Shown piece by piece: positions 1 to 9,400 of a stretch of DNA of 64,000 bases; position 1 is the stretch's first letter, and each line of letters begins with the position of its first letter. The notes under the pieces were generated by a model. The model had not been told where the DNA came from and did not search any database. It saw only the letters and a list, made by a program, of their open reading frames with translations. The stretch is from positions 188,014 through 252,013 of the forward strand of contig NZ_KB900626.1 in the NCBI RefSeq assembly GCF_000379125.1, given 5' to 3'. Made by a program: the position numbers and the translations under genes. Source of the DNA: Methylosinus sp. LW4. Its GTDB lineage: Bacteria; Pseudomonadota; Alphaproteobacteria; Rhizobiales; Beijerinckiaceae.

Positions 1-249
1 CCGCGCACGGATGACGTCATTGATTTTCCGCCCTTCACGCGGGCCTCGCTCGAGCGCCTCTGCGTCCGCTCGGACGCCCCGGCCTATGTCGTCGGCGCGG
101 TCGAATCGCCGGGCGCGCTCGCCGAGGGTCTGGAAGCGCGCTTCTGGCGCGGCCCGCCGCGCTTCTCGCTGCATCTTGCCGGCGGGGCGCCGCATTGGAC
201 CCCGATCGAGCATTACGCCATCTTCGATTGCGCGGCCTATCGGCGATAG
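1..249 (+). CDS. C-terminal fragment of an unrecognised protein
   Basis: An open frame enters at the left edge and stops at TAG 247-249, leaving 82 residues. Its codons have the G/C-rich third positions of the neighbouring genes, which supports it being real. It ends 7 bases before the convergent end of gpt. The visible part has no signal peptide, no obvious membrane segment and no motif I recognise; the tail reads ...HYAIFDCAAYRR. The start and most of the protein lie outside the window, so no function can be given. Confidence 0.5.
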   Translation, partial: PRTDDVIDFPPFTRASLERLCVRSDAPAYVVGAVESPGALAEGLEARFWRGPPRFSLHLAGGAPHWTPIEHYAIFDCAAYRR

Positions 250-256
250 GCGCCCG

Positions 257-742
257 TCAGGACGATCCGCGCGCGATCGGCGCCTGGAAGCTGAGGCCTG
301 TGTCCCAGGGGAAAAAAATCCAAGTGTCCTGCGAGACCTCGGTGACGAAAGTGTCGACCAGCGGCCGGCCCTGCGGCTTGGCGTAGACGGTGGCGAAATG
401 CGCCTTGGGCAGCAGGGCGCGCACCACTTTCGCCGTCGCGCCCGTGTCGACGAGATCGTCGACGATCAGCACCTCCTCGCTCGGCAGGGTGAGAATCGTC
501 TCGGAGAGCGGCTTCAGCACGCGGACCTCGCCGCGCTGGGTCTCCTCCTGATAGCTGGCGACGCCGATCGTATCGATGACCCGAATGCCGAGCTCGCGCG
601 CGACGACGCCGGCCGGCACCAGCCCGCCGCGCGTCACCGCGACAATGGCGGAGAAGCCGCCCACCGCCGAAAGCCGCCAAGCGAGCGCGCGCGCGTCGCG
701 GTGGAACGCGTCCCAGGAAACCGGAAAGGCCTTGTCTTCCAT
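257..742 (-). CDS. gpt: Xanthine (guanine) phosphoribosyltransferase
   Basis: A 161-residue cytoplasmic purine-salvage enzyme that joins xanthine or guanine to PRPP to give the nucleotide. The type I phosphoribosyltransferase PRPP loop DDLVDTG is at residues 95-101 and a TRGG turn at 37-40; the aromatic C-terminal segment WIFFPWD fits the base-binding hood of the Gpt family. The length is normal for the family. ATG at 742 is preceded by a GGGGGAG ribosome site. It lies 21 bases downstream of the CinA-like gene on the same strand, so the two are probably cotranscribed. Confidence 0.9.
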   Translation of the reverse strand: MEDKAFPVSWDAFHRDARALAWRLSAVGGFSAIVAVTRGGLVPAGVVARELGIRVIDTIGVASYQEETQRGEVRVLKPLSETILTLPSEEVLIVDDLVDTGATAKVVRALLPKAHFATVYAKPQGRPLVDTFVTEVSQDTWIFFPWDTGLSFQAPIARGSS

Positions 743-763
743 TGTCGTGATCTCCCCCTCGCC

Positions 764-1516
764 TCAGAGCGGCGTTCCATTGGCGGTGAGCTCGACGATC
801 AGCTTGCGCACCTTCTGCGTCGCCGCCTCCAGCTCGGCGCCGTCGCGGCTCCGCAGCACGATCTGATTGCGCACGCCGGCGCTGGAGAAGGAGGGATAGG
901 AGCCGACCGTCACCGTCTCATGCTCCTTGGCGATGCGCTCGAGATCGGCCGCGTAGCGTCCCTCTGGAATATTATGAGCGTCGACGGTCGCGACCTGCAC
1001 CTTCACGCCTTTGACGATGCGTCCCGCCGCGGCGTCCAGCATGGCCTGCATGATGATCGGCACGCCGGCCATGACGATGACATTGCCGATCATGAAGCCC
1101 GGCGCCTTGGAAATCGCGTTTTCGATAAGGTCGGCGCCCTGCGGAATGCGAGCCATGCGCCGGCGGGCGGGATTGAGGTCCTGCAGGGCGATGCGCTCCA
1201 GCAGCATGGCGATGGCGCGCTCATCCTCGCCGATCGGCACGCCGAAAGCCTTGGCCACGGCGTCGGCCGTGATGTCGTCATGGGTGGGTCCGATGCCGCC
1301 CGTGGTGAAGACATAGCCATAGCGGGAGCGAAGCGCGTTCAGCGCGGCGACGATCTCCTCCTCCACATCCGGCACGACGCGCACCTCGCGCAGGTCCACC
1401 CCCAATTCGCCGAGATATTTGGCGATATAATTGGTGTTGAGGTCCTGCGTGCGGCCGGAGAGGATTTCGTCTCCGATCACGAGCACGGCGGCCGTAACGA
1501 TCTCTTCGCGTTCCAT
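764..1516 (-). CDS. MoaB/CinA-like molybdopterin-binding domain protein
   Basis: A 250-residue protein with the MoaB/MogA-like fold found at the N-terminus of CinA: GDEILSG at residues 15-21 and TTGGIGPTHDD at 71-81. The nicotinamide-nucleotide amidase domain of full-length CinA is absent; single-domain versions of about this length are usual in alphaproteobacteria and are labelled competence/damage-inducible protein A. I chose ATG 1516 because GAGGAG sits just upstream; the frame stays open to 1627 but that extension is low-complexity and Arg-rich. The true substrate is unknown. It is followed by gpt. Confidence 0.85.
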   Translation of the reverse strand: MEREEIVTAAVLVIGDEILSGRTQDLNTNYIAKYLGELGVDLREVRVVPDVEEEIVAALNALRSRYGYVFTTGGIGPTHDDITADAVAKAFGVPIGEDERAIAMLLERIALQDLNPARRRMARIPQGADLIENAISKAPGFMIGNVIVMAGVPIIMQAMLDAAAGRIVKGVKVQVATVDAHNIPEGRYAADLERIAKEHETVTVGSYPSFSSAGVRNQIVLRSRDGAELEAATQKVRKLIVELTANGTPL

Positions 1517-1676
1517 CGGGCCGCTCCTCGAGGTCAGTCTCGCCCGAACTCTATGCCACCGCCGCGGCCGAGGCCAGCCTCGGGGCCGCCCCGCTGCGTC
1601 GATGCGTATCTTGCTTTGCGCCGTCAATTTCTTAATTTATAAGCTGAAGCCGGCGAGGACCAACAGAGAGCGCAGC

Positions 1677-2525
1677 ATGACATTCGTCGAGTCCCATCTC
1701 GCGGGCTCGGGCCGCAAGAGCGGCCAGATCAAGCTTCACGGCCCCGAGGATTTCGAGGGCATGCGTCTCGCCGGCCGGGTGACGGCCGAGGCGCTGGACA
1801 TGCTCGTCCCGCATGTGAAGCCCGGCGTCACCACTAAGGAGCTGGACGATCTCGTCTTCGACTTCGCCATAGCCAATGGCGCCTATCCGGCTCCGCTCGA
1901 CTATCGCGGCTATCGCAAATCCATCTGCACCTCGATCAACCATGTGGTCTGCCACGGCATTCCAGACGACAAGCCTCTGCGCGACGGCGATATCGTCAAT
2001 GTCGACGTGACCTTCATCATCGACGGCTGGCATGGCGACGCCAGCCGCATGTTCGCCGTGGGCGAGGTTCCGCGCCGCGCCCAGCGCCTCATCGACGTGA
2101 CCTATGAGAGCCTGATGCGCGGCATAGCGGCGGTGAAGCCGGGCGCCACCACCGGCGACATTGGCGCGGCGATCCAGCGTTTCGCCGAGGCCGAGCGCTG
2201 CTCCGTGGTGCGCGATTTCTGCGGCCATGGGCTCGGCCGCCTGTTCCACGACGAGCCGAATATTCTGCATTACGGCGTCGCCGGGCAGGGCGTGGAGCTT
2301 CGGCCCGGAATGTTCTTCACCATCGAGCCGATGATCAATCTCGGCCGGCCGCAGGTGAAGATCCTCGGCGACGGCTGGACCGCCGTCACCCGCGACCGCT
2401 CGCTCTCGGCCCAGTTCGAGCATTCGCTCGGCGTGACCGAGACGGGGGTGGAAATTTTCACCGCCTCGCCCGCCGGGCTCGACAATCCCAATGGAGCCTC
2501 GCCGGACGCGGCCAGCGCCGAATGA
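1677..2525 (+). CDS. map: Type I methionine aminopeptidase
   Basis: Cytoplasmic enzyme that removes the initiator methionine from new proteins. In the 282 residues all family ligands are visible: substrate His93, metal ligands Asp110, Asp121, His184 (in GHG), Glu217 and Glu248. The ATG at 1677 fits the family length; the frame is open further upstream but that part overlaps the divergent gene's leader. The stop overlaps the start of radC by 4 bases (ATGA), a pairing also seen in other alphaproteobacteria. Confidence 0.96.
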   Translation: MTFVESHLAGSGRKSGQIKLHGPEDFEGMRLAGRVTAEALDMLVPHVKPGVTTKELDDLVFDFAIANGAYPAPLDYRGYRKSICTSINHVVCHGIPDDKPLRDGDIVNVDVTFIIDGWHGDASRMFAVGEVPRRAQRLIDVTYESLMRGIAAVKPGATTGDIGAAIQRFAEAERCSVVRDFCGHGLGRLFHDEPNILHYGVAGQGVELRPGMFFTIEPMINLGRPQVKILGDGWTAVTRDRSLSAQFEHSLGVTETGVEIFTASPAGLDNPNGASPDAASAE

Positions 2526-3262
2526 GCGAGACGCGCGTCCCTCGGCGCCGACCGGCCGGCGACAAGCCCGCCGACGGTCTGCGCGAGGAGGCGCCGCATT
2601 TTCATGGCCATAGGCAGAGGCTGCGCGACCGTTTCCTGGAGGCGGGCGAGGCCGCGCTCGCCGATTACGAGCTTTTGGAGCTGGTGCTCTACCGCGCTAT
2701 TCCGCGGCGCGACGTCAAGCCTCTGGCCAAGGCGCTGATCGCGCGATTCGGTTCATTTTCCGAGGTGGCGGCGGCGCGGCCGGAGCGGCTGCGCGAGATC
2801 GACGGGCTCGGCGAGGCGGCGATCTGCGAGCTGAAGCTGATGGAGGCGACGGCAAGGCGCCTCGCGCGCAGCAATCTGCAGAAGCGGACCGTGCTCGGCT
2901 CCTTCATCGATGTGATCGACTATTGCCGCACGGCCATGGCCTATGCCGAGCGCGAGGAGTTCCGCATTCTCTTCCTCGACAAGCGCAACGCCTTGATCGC
3001 CGATGAGGTTCAGGGCGTCGGCACGGTGGATCACACGCCCGTCTATCCGCGCGAGGTGGTGCGGCGGGCGTTGGAGCTGGGCTCTTCCGCGCTGATATTG
3101 GCGCATAATCACCCCTCCGGCGATCCGACTCCCTCCACCGCCGACATTCGCATGACGCTGGACATTATCGCCATAGCGCAGCCTTTCGGCATCGCTGTGC
3201 ACGACCATCTGATCGTCGGGCGGAATGGGCATTCGAGCTTGAAAGGGCTGAAATTCATTTGA
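2522..3262 (+). CDS. radC: RadC/JAMM-family protein (DNA repair protein RadC)
   Basis: A 246-residue protein with an N-terminal helix-hairpin-helix region (IDGLGEAA around residue 93) and a C-terminal JAB/MPN+ metalloprotease-like domain. The zinc motif [14 protein letters not shown] is at residues 195-208. The family is named for DNA repair, but its biochemical role is unsettled. It is translationally coupled to map by a 4-base overlap and converges on cobO with a 9-base gap. Confidence 0.93.
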   Translation: MSETRVPRRRPAGDKPADGLREEAPHFHGHRQRLRDRFLEAGEAALADYELLELVLYRAIPRRDVKPLAKALIARFGSFSEVAAARPERLREIDGLGEAAICELKLMEATARRLARSNLQKRTVLGSFIDVIDYCRTAMAYAEREEFRILFLDKRNALIADEVQGVGTVDHTPVYPREVVRRALELGSSALILAHNHPSGDPTPSTADIRMTLDIIAIAQPFGIAVHDHLIVGRNGHSSLKGLKFI

Positions 3263-3271
3263 GGCGCCGCC

Positions 3272-3910
3272 TCAAAACTCGATGCCGGGCTGGGCCTTCA
3301 CCCCGGCCTGGAAGTGATGCTTGACCATTGTCATCTCGGTGACGAGATCGGCCGCCGCGATCAGCTCCGGCTTGGCGTTGCGGCCGGTAACGACGATGTG
3401 GAGGTCGACGCGCCGCGCCGTCAGCGCCGTGATCACCTCGTCGAGCGGCAGATGCTCGTAACGGAGCGCGATCGACAATTCGTCGAGCACGAGCAGCCGA
3501 ATCGGCTTCGAGGCCATCAGCTCCTTCGCCTTCTCCCAGGCGCGCCGCGCCGCCGCCTCGTCGCGGGCGCGGTCCTGCGTCTCCCAGGTGAAGCCTTCGC
3601 CGAGCGTGTGCCAGACGAGCAGCCCGTCTTCGCCGCCGAGCCTCTCGAGAATGCGCCGCTCGCCCGTGTCCCAGGCGCCCTTGCCGAATTGCACGACGCC
3701 CACCGCGAGCCCATGCCCCATCGCCCGCAGAGCGAGGCCGAAGGCCGCGGTCGATTTGCCCTTGCCGGGGCCGGTATGGACCATCAGCAGGCCTTTTTCG
3801 GCGATGCTCTTGCCGGCGACCTCGGCGTCCTGCACGGCTTTGCGCTTCTCCATCTTCTCGCGATGGCGGCGGGCGGCGTCTTCTTCGAGCGGCTTGCTGG
3901 CGTCGGTCAT
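3272..3910 (-). CDS. cobO: Cob(I)yrinic acid a,c-diamide adenosyltransferase
   Basis: A CobA/CobO-type P-loop ATP:corrinoid adenosyltransferase of 212 residues that adds the 5'-deoxyadenosyl group to cob(I)yrinate diamide or salvaged corrinoids. The P-loop TGPGKGKSTA is at residues 46-55, after a charged N-terminal helix as in CobO, and the protein ends LITE-like with KAQPGIEF. The frame is open far upstream, but ATG 3910 gives the family length. It is the only corrinoid enzyme here on the minus strand and lies outside the riboswitch operon, just downstream of the MNT gene. Confidence 0.95.
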   Translation of the reverse strand: MTDASKPLEEDAARRHREKMEKRKAVQDAEVAGKSIAEKGLLMVHTGPGKGKSTAAFGLALRAMGHGLAVGVVQFGKGAWDTGERRILERLGGEDGLLVWHTLGEGFTWETQDRARDEAAARRAWEKAKELMASKPIRLLVLDELSIALRYEHLPLDEVITALTARRVDLHIVVTGRNAKPELIAAADLVTEMTMVKHHFQAGVKAQPGIEF

Positions 3911-3914
3911 GATT

Positions 3915-4253
3915 TTAATAAAGCGCAGGGCTGGGGCGTCTGTCGAGACTGCCGTCAGCAATGATGTTCTCGGCCTTGCGTACGACGTCCTCACGAAAAT
4001 ATCGGCTGAGATCCCCGGCCGTGCGCAGGTCGATGGTCCGTCCGCCGAGCAGTTCGGACAGTTCCGTCTCGATGCGGGCCATTCCGAGCAGCCCCGGCTC
4101 GCGATCCGGCTCGAACTCGACCAGGAGATCGATATCGCTGTCCGGCCGAGCAGAGCCCGACAGCTCAGAGCCGAACAAGGAGAGCCTGCGGATGTGATGC
4201 CGACGGCAGACGGCGGCCAACGCGTCCGGGTCGGGGAAGACCAGGGCAGACAT
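3915..4253 (-). CDS. MNT-type nucleotidyltransferase (MntA-like, orphan)
   Basis: A small 112-residue protein with the minimal nucleotidyltransferase signature: GS at residues 28-29 followed by the acidic metal-binding pair in [10 protein letters not shown] at 36-45. Such proteins are often the antitoxin MntA, which AMPylates a HEPN toxin encoded next door, but here the neighbour is cobO, only 4 bases away. ATG 4253 has GAGGAG upstream. The start region faces the cobalamin riboswitch, so the two transcripts diverge. The function, antitoxin or otherwise, is open. Confidence 0.85.
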   Translation of the reverse strand: MSALVFPDPDALAAVCRRHHIRRLSLFGSELSGSARPDSDIDLLVEFEPDREPGLLGMARIETELSELLGGRTIDLRTAGDLSRYFREDVVRKAENIIADGSLDRRPSPALY

Positions 4254-4307
4254 TCGTCAACTCCTCGTAGCCGCGCCGTTTGACGGCGCCCGAGCGCCAG
4301 ATTATGA

Positions 4308-4484
4308 CTGGTTGCGACGGTCCTCCGCAAGGAGGCGAAGAGGGAATGCGGTATGGGGCTCGCCCCTGATCCGCGGCTGCCCCCGCAACTGTGAGCGGCG
4401 AGCGCGCGCCCGTGATGCCACTGGGTCAAAAGCCCGGGAAGGCGGCGCGCGCAGCGACCCGTGAGCCAGGAGACCTGCCGTCGC
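4308..4484 (+). ncRNA. Cobalamin riboswitch (B12 element)
   Basis: The conserved blocks occur in order: AGAGGGAATGCGGT around 4340, GCTGCCCCCGCAACTGTGAGCGG around 4375-4397 in two halves, CCACTGG near 4420, GGGAAGGCGG near 4436 and the B12-box GAGCCAGGAGACCTGCC at 4463-4479. It is followed 44 bases later by cbtB. Between them GCCGCC/GGCGGC (about 4499-4516) could form a stem just before the GAGGA ribosome site, a plausible expression platform that shuts off the cobalt-uptake and cobalamin operon when B12 is high. Confidence 0.96.
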
Positions 4485-4527
4485 CCGAAACCATTGAGGC
4501 CGCCGGTGGGGCGGCGAGGAGCAGAAC

Positions 4528-4713
4528 ATGACCACGAAGACCCTTTCCGCCACCGCGATCGTCTCCGCCAGCCGCCTCGAGATCCTGCGCGCCGCGCTGG
4601 TCGTGTTTACGCTCGGCGCCGGCCTCGTCTATCTCGCCGGCTTCTCCTATGCGAGCGTCGCGCATAACGCCGCGCATGATTCGCGCCATTCGCTCGGCTT
4701 CCCCTGCCATTGA
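4528..4713 (+). CDS. cbtB: Cobalt transporter subunit CbtB
   Basis: A 61-residue protein with one membrane span (about residues 20-42) and a histidine-bearing tail (HNAAHDSRH...CH), the typical pattern of CbtB. CbtA/CbtB are predicted cobalt importers usually found under cobalamin riboswitches, as here. ATG 4528 follows a GAGGAG site directly downstream of the riboswitch. It is the first gene of the cobalamin operon. The cobalt specificity is inferred from context and family, not shown. Confidence 0.88.
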   Translation: MTTKTLSATAIVSASRLEILRAALVVFTLGAGLVYLAGFSYASVAHNAAHDSRHSLGFPCH

Positions 4714-4720
4714 CGCAGCG

Positions 4721-5428
4721 GTGATCCAGCGACTCCTCGCGGTCGGCCTTTTGGCCGGCCTTCTCGCGGGGCTAGCGGTCGCGGCCCTGCAGAATGTCAC
4801 CACGACTCCGCTGATCCTCGCCGCCGAGGTCTATGAGACCGCGGCCGAGCAGGCCCATGCCGGAGTCGAGGCGCATCAGCACGCGCACGCCGTCGAGCCC
4901 GCTTGGGAGCCCGCGCCGGGCCTCCAGCGCACCGCCGCGACCAGCCTCGCCACCAGCGTCACCTCCATCGGCTACGCTTTCGTGCTGCTGGCTCTGATGC
5001 TGCTCTCCGGCGAGACGATCGAGCCCAAGCGCGCCGCGCTATGGGGCGTCTGCGCTTTCGCCTCCACGGGCCTCGCCACCAGCCTCGGCCTCGCGCCGGA
5101 GCTGCCGGGCAGCGCCGCGGGCGATCTCGCCGCGCGCCAGCTCTGGTGGATCGGTACAGCCGCCGCGACCGGCGCCGGCCTTTTTGCGCTGCTGCGCGTC
5201 GAGCGCCCGCTCGTAAAGGCGCTCGGCGTCGTGCTGATTCTCGCGCCGCATCTCGTCGGAGCGCCGCAGCCGCCTGCGCCAGAGAGCACTGCGCCGGCCG
5301 AGCTGGCCGCGCGTTTCGCCGCCGCTTCGCTCGCCATTCACGCGATCACCTGGATTCTGGTCGGCGCGGCGGTCGGCTTCGTCTGGCGCCGTCTGCCGAC
5401 AAAGACCGGCGCGGAGACCGCGGCATGA
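4721..5428 (+). CDS. cbtA: Cobalt transporter subunit CbtA
   Basis: A predicted integral membrane protein of about 235 residues with five hydrophobic spans; a periplasmic loop after the first span carries HAGVEAHQHAH, suitable for metal capture. This is the CbtA pattern. I place the start at GTG 4721, 7 bases after the cbtB stop and immediately before the first span; an in-frame ATG at 4676 inside cbtB is an alternative. Neither has a strong ribosome site, so coupling to cbtB is likely. The stop overlaps cobW by 4 bases. Confidence 0.85.
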   Translation: MIQRLLAVGLLAGLLAGLAVAALQNVTTTPLILAAEVYETAAEQAHAGVEAHQHAHAVEPAWEPAPGLQRTAATSLATSVTSIGYAFVLLALMLLSGETIEPKRAALWGVCAFASTGLATSLGLAPELPGSAAGDLAARQLWWIGTAAATGAGLFALLRVERPLVKALGVVLILAPHLVGAPQPPAPESTAPAELAARFAAASLAIHAITWILVGAAVGFVWRRLPTKTGAETAA

Positions 5429-6459
5429 GCGCTCTCGCCAAAATCCCCGCCACCATCGTCACCGGCTTTCTCGGCGCCGGCAAGACGACGCTGATTCGCC
5501 ATATCCTCGAGACGGCGCGCGGCCGCCGCCTCGCGCTCATCATCAACGAGTTCGGCGATGTCGGCGTGGACGGCGACATTCTTCGCGCTTGCGGCGTGGA
5601 GAATTGCCCCGAGGAAAACATCGTCGAGCTGGCCAATGGGTGCCTCTGCTGCACCGTGGCCGATGATTTCGCGCCGGCGATCGAGGCGCTGCTCGCGCAT
5701 CCGAACCGGCCCGAGCACATCATCATCGAGACTTCCGGCCTCGCTCTGCCCAAGCCTCTGGTGAAAGCCTTCGAATGGCCGACGATCCGCCCGCATCTCA
5801 CCGTCGATGGCGTCATCGCCGTGGTGGACGGCCCGGCGGTGGCGGCGGGCCGCTTCGCCGATGATCTCGACGCCATCGCCAAAGAGCGCGCCGAAACCCT
5901 CGCGATCGACCACGACAATCCGCTGGAAGAAGTGTTCGAGGATCAGCTGCTCTGCGCCGATCTCATCGTGCTCAACAAGACCGATCTGCTGAGCGCGGAA
6001 GACGAAGCGCAAGTCACAGAGCAAATCCGCGCCACGGCGCCCCGTGCGATAAAGTTGCTGCGCGCCAGCGAGGGCAGGCTCGATCCCGCCATACTGCTCG
6101 GCCTCGGCGCGGCGGCGGAGGACGATCTCGTCAATCGCCCCTCTCACCATGATACGGAAGAGGGCCACGATCACGATGATTTCGAGAGCTTCGTCGTCGA
6201 GATCGCCGCCGCGCGCGATCCTGCCGAGCTGATCGAGCGCCTGGCCCGCGTCGCCGAGGCGCATGACGTTCTGCGCATGAAAGGCTTCGTCGAAATCGCC
6301 GGCAAGCCGATGCGCCTCTTGGTGCAGGGCGTCGGCGCGCGTTTCCGTCATCAGTTCGACCGCCCCTGGCGCGCCGATGAAACGCGCGCGAGCCGCCTCG
6401 TCGTCATCGGCGAGAAGGGTCTCGATCGCGCGGGCGTGACGGCCATGCTGACGAGCTGA
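5425..6459 (+). CDS. cobW: CobW-family G3E GTPase (cobalt chaperone)
   Basis: A 344-residue G3E GTPase. It shows Walker A GFLGAGKTT at residues 14-22, the metal-binding GCLCC at 72-76, the guanine motif NKTD near residue 184, a histidine-rich loop (HHDTEEGHDHDD) near 236 and the CobW C-terminal domain. Members are thought to hand Co(II) to the CobNST chelatase. It sits between the cobalt transporter and cobN, overlapping cbtA by ATGA and 9 bases before cobN. Confidence 0.95.
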   Translation: MSALAKIPATIVTGFLGAGKTTLIRHILETARGRRLALIINEFGDVGVDGDILRACGVENCPEENIVELANGCLCCTVADDFAPAIEALLAHPNRPEHIIIETSGLALPKPLVKAFEWPTIRPHLTVDGVIAVVDGPAVAAGRFADDLDAIAKERAETLAIDHDNPLEEVFEDQLLCADLIVLNKTDLLSAEDEAQVTEQIRATAPRAIKLLRASEGRLDPAILLGLGAAAEDDLVNRPSHHDTEEGHDHDDFESFVVEIAAARDPAELIERLARVAEAHDVLRMKGFVEIAGKPMRLLVQGVGARFRHQFDRPWRADETRASRLVVIGEKGLDRAGVTAMLTS

Positions 6460-6468
6460 GGACGCGCC

Positions 6469-9400
6469 ATGCATCTGCTCGCGCGCGATCTCCATGGCCT
6501 CGACGATAATGAGGCGGCGGTCGACCTCGGGCAGACGCCGGCGCAAATCGTCTTCCTCTCCTTCTCCGACGCCGAGCTTTGCCTCCTCGCCGAGCTGCAT
6601 GAGCAGAACGCCGCGCTTCCCTCCTTGCGCTGCGCCTCGCTCGCCCGGCTGAAGCACCCCTATTCGGTCGATCTCTACGTCGACAAGGTCGCGCGTCATG
6701 CGCGGCTCGTGGTCGTGCGCCTGCTCGGCGGCAAGGATTACTGGGCCTATGGCGTCGACGAGCTCGCGACCGCGGCGCGCATGCGCGGCTTCGCGCTGGC
6801 GATCGTTCCGGGCGACATGCATGGCGATGAAAGGCTGGAGCGAGCCTCCACGCTTTCTTCCGACGCGCTCGCGCGCATCTGGTCCTTCTTCCGCGACGGC
6901 GGACCGGACAATCTGCGTTCCCTCCTCGGCTACGCCGCGACTCTCGCCGGAACGCCCACGCCTTGGCGCGAGAGCGCGCCCGCGCCGCTCGCCGGCCGCT
7001 GCGAGCAAGCCTGCCGAAACAACCACGCTCCCCCTCATGCTGAGGAGGTCGCGCAGCGACCGTCTCGAAGCGCGAGGGGGAACTCCAGAGGACCGCGCGT
7101 AACGGCTCCATCGTCCTTCGAGACGCCCGCTGCGCGGGCTCCTGAGGATGAGGGAGCCTTCGGCCAATCGAGCGGCGCACAGGTGGCATCGGCGCCGCGC
7201 GCGCTCGTCACCTTCTATCGCTCCGCCTGGCTCGCCGGCGATTTCGCGCCGATCGTCGCGCTCGCCGATGCGTTGCATGCGCGCGGCTTCTGCGTCGAAG
7301 CCTATTTCGTCGCCAGCCTCAAGGACGCCGCTTGCGAGACGCTGCTCGCGCAGACGATCGCAGATTTCCGTCCCGATGTGATTCTCAACGCCACCGCCTT
7401 CTCCGCGCGCACGGACGGCGGCTCCATTCTCGATCGCGCCGACGCGCCGGTTCTGCAAATCGCGCTCGCCACTTCGACGCGCGAAGCCTGGGAGAGCTCC
7501 AAGCGCGGCGCCAATGGCGCCGATCTCGCGATGAATGTCGTGCTGCCGGAAGTCGACGGCCGCATCTTCGCCGGCGCCGTCTCCTTCAAGGCGCAAACGC
7601 GCGAATGCGCGATGAGCGAATTCGCAGAAATCCGCCATTCGCCCGAGCCGTCGCGCATAGATCATGTCGCGGCGCTCGCGCAAAATTGGGCGCGCTTGCG
7701 CCGGCTCGGACATAGCGAGAAGCGTCTCGCGCTCGTGCTCTCCGATTATCCGGCGCGACGCGGGCGCGGTGGCTATGCGATCGGCCTCGACACGCCGAAA
7801 AGCGTGCTCGCAATATGCGATCTGCTGCGTGACGCGGGTTACGACATCGGGTCGCTCGATCATGAGACCGCAGCGCCCGATCGCGTCATGCGCGCGCTCG
7901 AGGACGCCGCGCATTGCGCGGAGCTGCCGCTCGCCGAATATCAGCGCCTTTTCGCCGATCTGCCGGCCGAATTCACCGGACAAGTTCTCGCCGCCTGGGG
8001 CGCGCCGCAAGACGATCCGGCGCTCGCGAGCGGCGCCTTTCGCTTCTCCTGCATAGAGACCGGCAAGCTCGTCGTCGCATTGCAGCCGGATCGCGGAAGC
8101 AGAGCCGAACGTCGCGAGACCTATCACGACGCCGAGCTCGCGCCGCGCCACGCTTATATCGCTTTCTATCTGTGGCTGCGCCACAGCCGAAGCGTAGACG
8201 CACTGATTCATCTCGGCACGCATGGCACGCTGGAATGGCTGCCCGGCAAATCGGCGATGCTCGGCCCGTCTTGCGCGCCGCAGGTTTTGATCGGCGCCAC
8301 GCCGCTCGTCTATCCCTTCATCGTCAATGATCCGGGCGAGGCCGCGCAAGCCAAGCGCCGCGCCGGCGCGGTGACGATTGGCCATATGACTCCGCCGCTC
8401 GTCGAAGCGGGACTCGCCGCCGAGGCGGAAGAGATAGAGAGCCTGCTCGACGAATATGCGAGCGCCGCGACGCTCGATCCGCGCCGCGCCAAGCTGGTGG
8501 CGGAAACGATTCTCGATGTCGCCGAACGCAGCGGCCTCGCGCAGGAATGCGAGGTCACGCGCGAGACCGATCGCGCCGAGGCGCTGGCGCGGCTCGACGC
8601 CTGGCTCTGCGATGTGAAGGAAATGCGCATCGGCGATGGGCTGCACATATTCGGCGATGGCCCTTGTGGCGCAGCCGAGGCGAGCGGCTTGCTGCGCGCA
8701 CTCGCGGGCCGTTTTGTCGAGCCCGGCCCGGCCGGCGCGCCCTCGCGCGGACGCGCCGACGTTGTGCCGACAGGTCGCAATCTCTTCTGCATCGATCCGC
8801 GCCATGTTCCGACGCGCATCGCGCATGATATCGGCGCCCGCGCGGCGCGCGAGGTGATGATGCGTCATGCGCAAGAGCATGGCGAATGGCCGCGCAATAT
8901 CGTGCTCGATCTTTGGGGCAGCGCCACCATCCGCACCGGCGGCGAGGATTTTGCGCAAGCGCTGGCGCTGATGGGCGTCGCGCCGCTCTGGGACAACGCC
9001 AGCGCGCGCGTCTGTGGCTTCGAGATATTGCCGCTCGCGCGTCGCGATTTTCCACGCGTCGACGTCACGCTGCATATATCGGGGCTGTTTCGCGACATGT
9101 TCCCCGGCCTCATCGCGCTCTTCCACGATGCTGTCGCAGCCGTCGCTGCGCTCGATGAGGAGGACGCATCCAATCCACTCGCGGCCGCTCGCCGCGCCGG
9201 CCGCGCGCTCGAGCGCGTCTTCGGCGCCGCGCAGGGAAGCTATGGCCTCGGCCTGTCGGAGGCCATTGCTCGCGGCGACACGCGCGATGCATTGGGCCAG
9301 GCCTTTCTCGCAGCGGGCGGCCATGCGGTTTCGCGCAATGGCGAGAGCGCGCCGGCGCGTGAGGCTTTCGGCGAGCGCGTCGGCGCCGCCGATGCTCTGC

